DNA of 8,013 bases from Sphingobacterium sp. (GTDB taxonomy: Bacteria > Bacteroidota > Bacteroidia > Sphingobacteriales > Sphingobacteriaceae): contig JASLCA010000237.1 of the NCBI GenBank assembly GCA_030146225.1, forward strand, positions 1 through 8,013, read 5' to 3'. The notes under the pieces are model-generated. The model was not told where the DNA came from. It saw nothing but the letters and a program-made list of their open reading frames with translations, and ran no database searches. The position numbers and the translations under genes were made by a program. Below are positions 7,393 through 8,013 of the stretch, in pieces. Position 1 is the first letter of the stretch. Each line of letters opens with the position of its first letter.

Positions 7393-8013
7393 GTGAGAGA
7401 CGACCTAAATTACGTGGAAATTTTATGTCATGGGCATGAGGACGGTTTGCAATATTTTATTAACCAACTCGGAGAACCCCTGCATTTTTATGCCTATAAG
7501 ATCACCAAAAATAAAGAAGTTTCTGAAGAGATTGTATCGGAGTCCTTTTATAAACTATGGCAACGCAGAGATCGAATGACATGCTATGAAACGATTAGAT
7601 CTTTTCTGTTTTTAGTCACCCGAAATGCCTGTTATGATTATATGGGCTCGGCTTATCAAAAGAAGGTTTCCTTTTCTGAAGATAATTGGTTGAATATTCC
7701 AGAGGCTGATAATGATGTGCTCGGGCAAATGATTTATGTAGAATTGCTGATGCAGATTGCGCATGAATTGGAGAAGCTTCCCCAGCAGCAAGCCGATGTA
7801 TTTCGCTTATCCTTTTTGGAAGGCTTTAGCACCCAAGAGATATGCGAGGCCTTGGGAACCAACCCAAGCAGCGTTTATTTTGCGAAGTCCAAAGCCTTAT
7901 CTACGCTCCGCGTCATATTTAGGGAAAAGGATATAAACTTGTATATGAGCTTCCTCTTGCTGGTTAACCTCGGTCAAAACTTCCTTAACGAAGATCTTAT
8001 TGATAAACTATTG
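7393..8013 (+). CDS. ECF-type RNA polymerase sigma factor (sigma-70 family), 3' end outside window
   Basis: An open frame of 207 codons from GTG 7393 to the window edge with no stop. An in-frame TAA at 7387 leaves GTG as the only start that keeps region 2 whole, and no ATG occurs before region 2, which explains why ATG-based calling would miss it. Sigma region 2 lies at about residues 19-85 (FYAYKITKNKEVSEEIVSESFYKLW, then SFLFLVTRNACYDYM; block quoted in parts: EEIVSESFYKLW is the -10 recognition helix core). Region 4 lies at about 117-175, with a helix-turn-helix at 147-170 (STQEICEALG then SVYFAKSKAL). A hydrophobic tail follows (LYMSFLLLVNLG). In Bacteroidota such factors often pair with a FecR-type anti-sigma factor and drive a SusC/SusD operon, commonly the one downstream. 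Whether it controls the operon to its left cannot be decided here. Confidence 0.9.
   Translation, partial: MRDDLNYVEILCHGHEDGLQYFINQLGEPLHFYAYKITKNKEVSEEIVSESFYKLWQRRDRMTCYETIRSFLFLVTRNACYDYMGSAYQKKVSFSEDNWLNIPEADNDVLGQMIYVELLMQIAHELEKLPQQQADVFRLSFLEGFSTQEICEALGTNPSSVYFAKSKALSTLRVIFREKDINLYMSFLLLVNLGQNFLNEDLIDKLL

Overview
The window looks like part of a Bacteroidota chromosome, most likely from the Sphingobacterium/Pedobacter group. That placement is an inference from gene content: a SusC/SusD pair, DUF4959/DUF5000-type and DUF4998-type lipoproteins, a Bacteroidota-style ECF sigma factor, and no obvious Shine-Dalgarno sequences before the starts. No RNA gene, insertion sequence or CRISPR array was seen. 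All genes lie on the + strand.

Positions 1-7183 appear to be the distal part of one polysaccharide-utilisation-locus (PUL) type operon. In order it holds the C-terminal 358 residues of a SusC-like TonB-dependent transporter (start lies before the window), a 677-residue SusD-like lipoprotein, a lipoprotein with DUF4959/DUF5126/DUF5000-like architecture, a lipoprotein fusing a DUF4998-like region to a metallo-beta-lactamase (MBL) fold hydrolase, and a stand-alone secreted MBL hydrolase. The gaps are 3, 36, 27 and 10 bp, so co-transcription is likely. A 209-bp AT-rich gap follows, then a GTG-started ECF sigma factor gene that runs off the right edge and probably opens the next regulatory unit.

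The probable joint role is capture and import of a ligand by the SusC/SusD complex, helped by surface lipoproteins, with chemical processing by two related MBL hydrolases. The two MBL regions align without a gap over 308 residues (182 identical by hand count, about 59%), and both keep every expected metal ligand. One copy is lipid-anchored behind a DUF4998-like module and the other carries a cleavable signal peptide. No glycoside hydrolase or polysaccharide lyase is visible, so the MBL pair are the only candidate enzymes here; their substrate cannot be read from the sequence.

The most unusual DNA feature is a perfect 30-bp palindrome at 6199-6228, inside the signal-peptide coding region of the second MBL gene.
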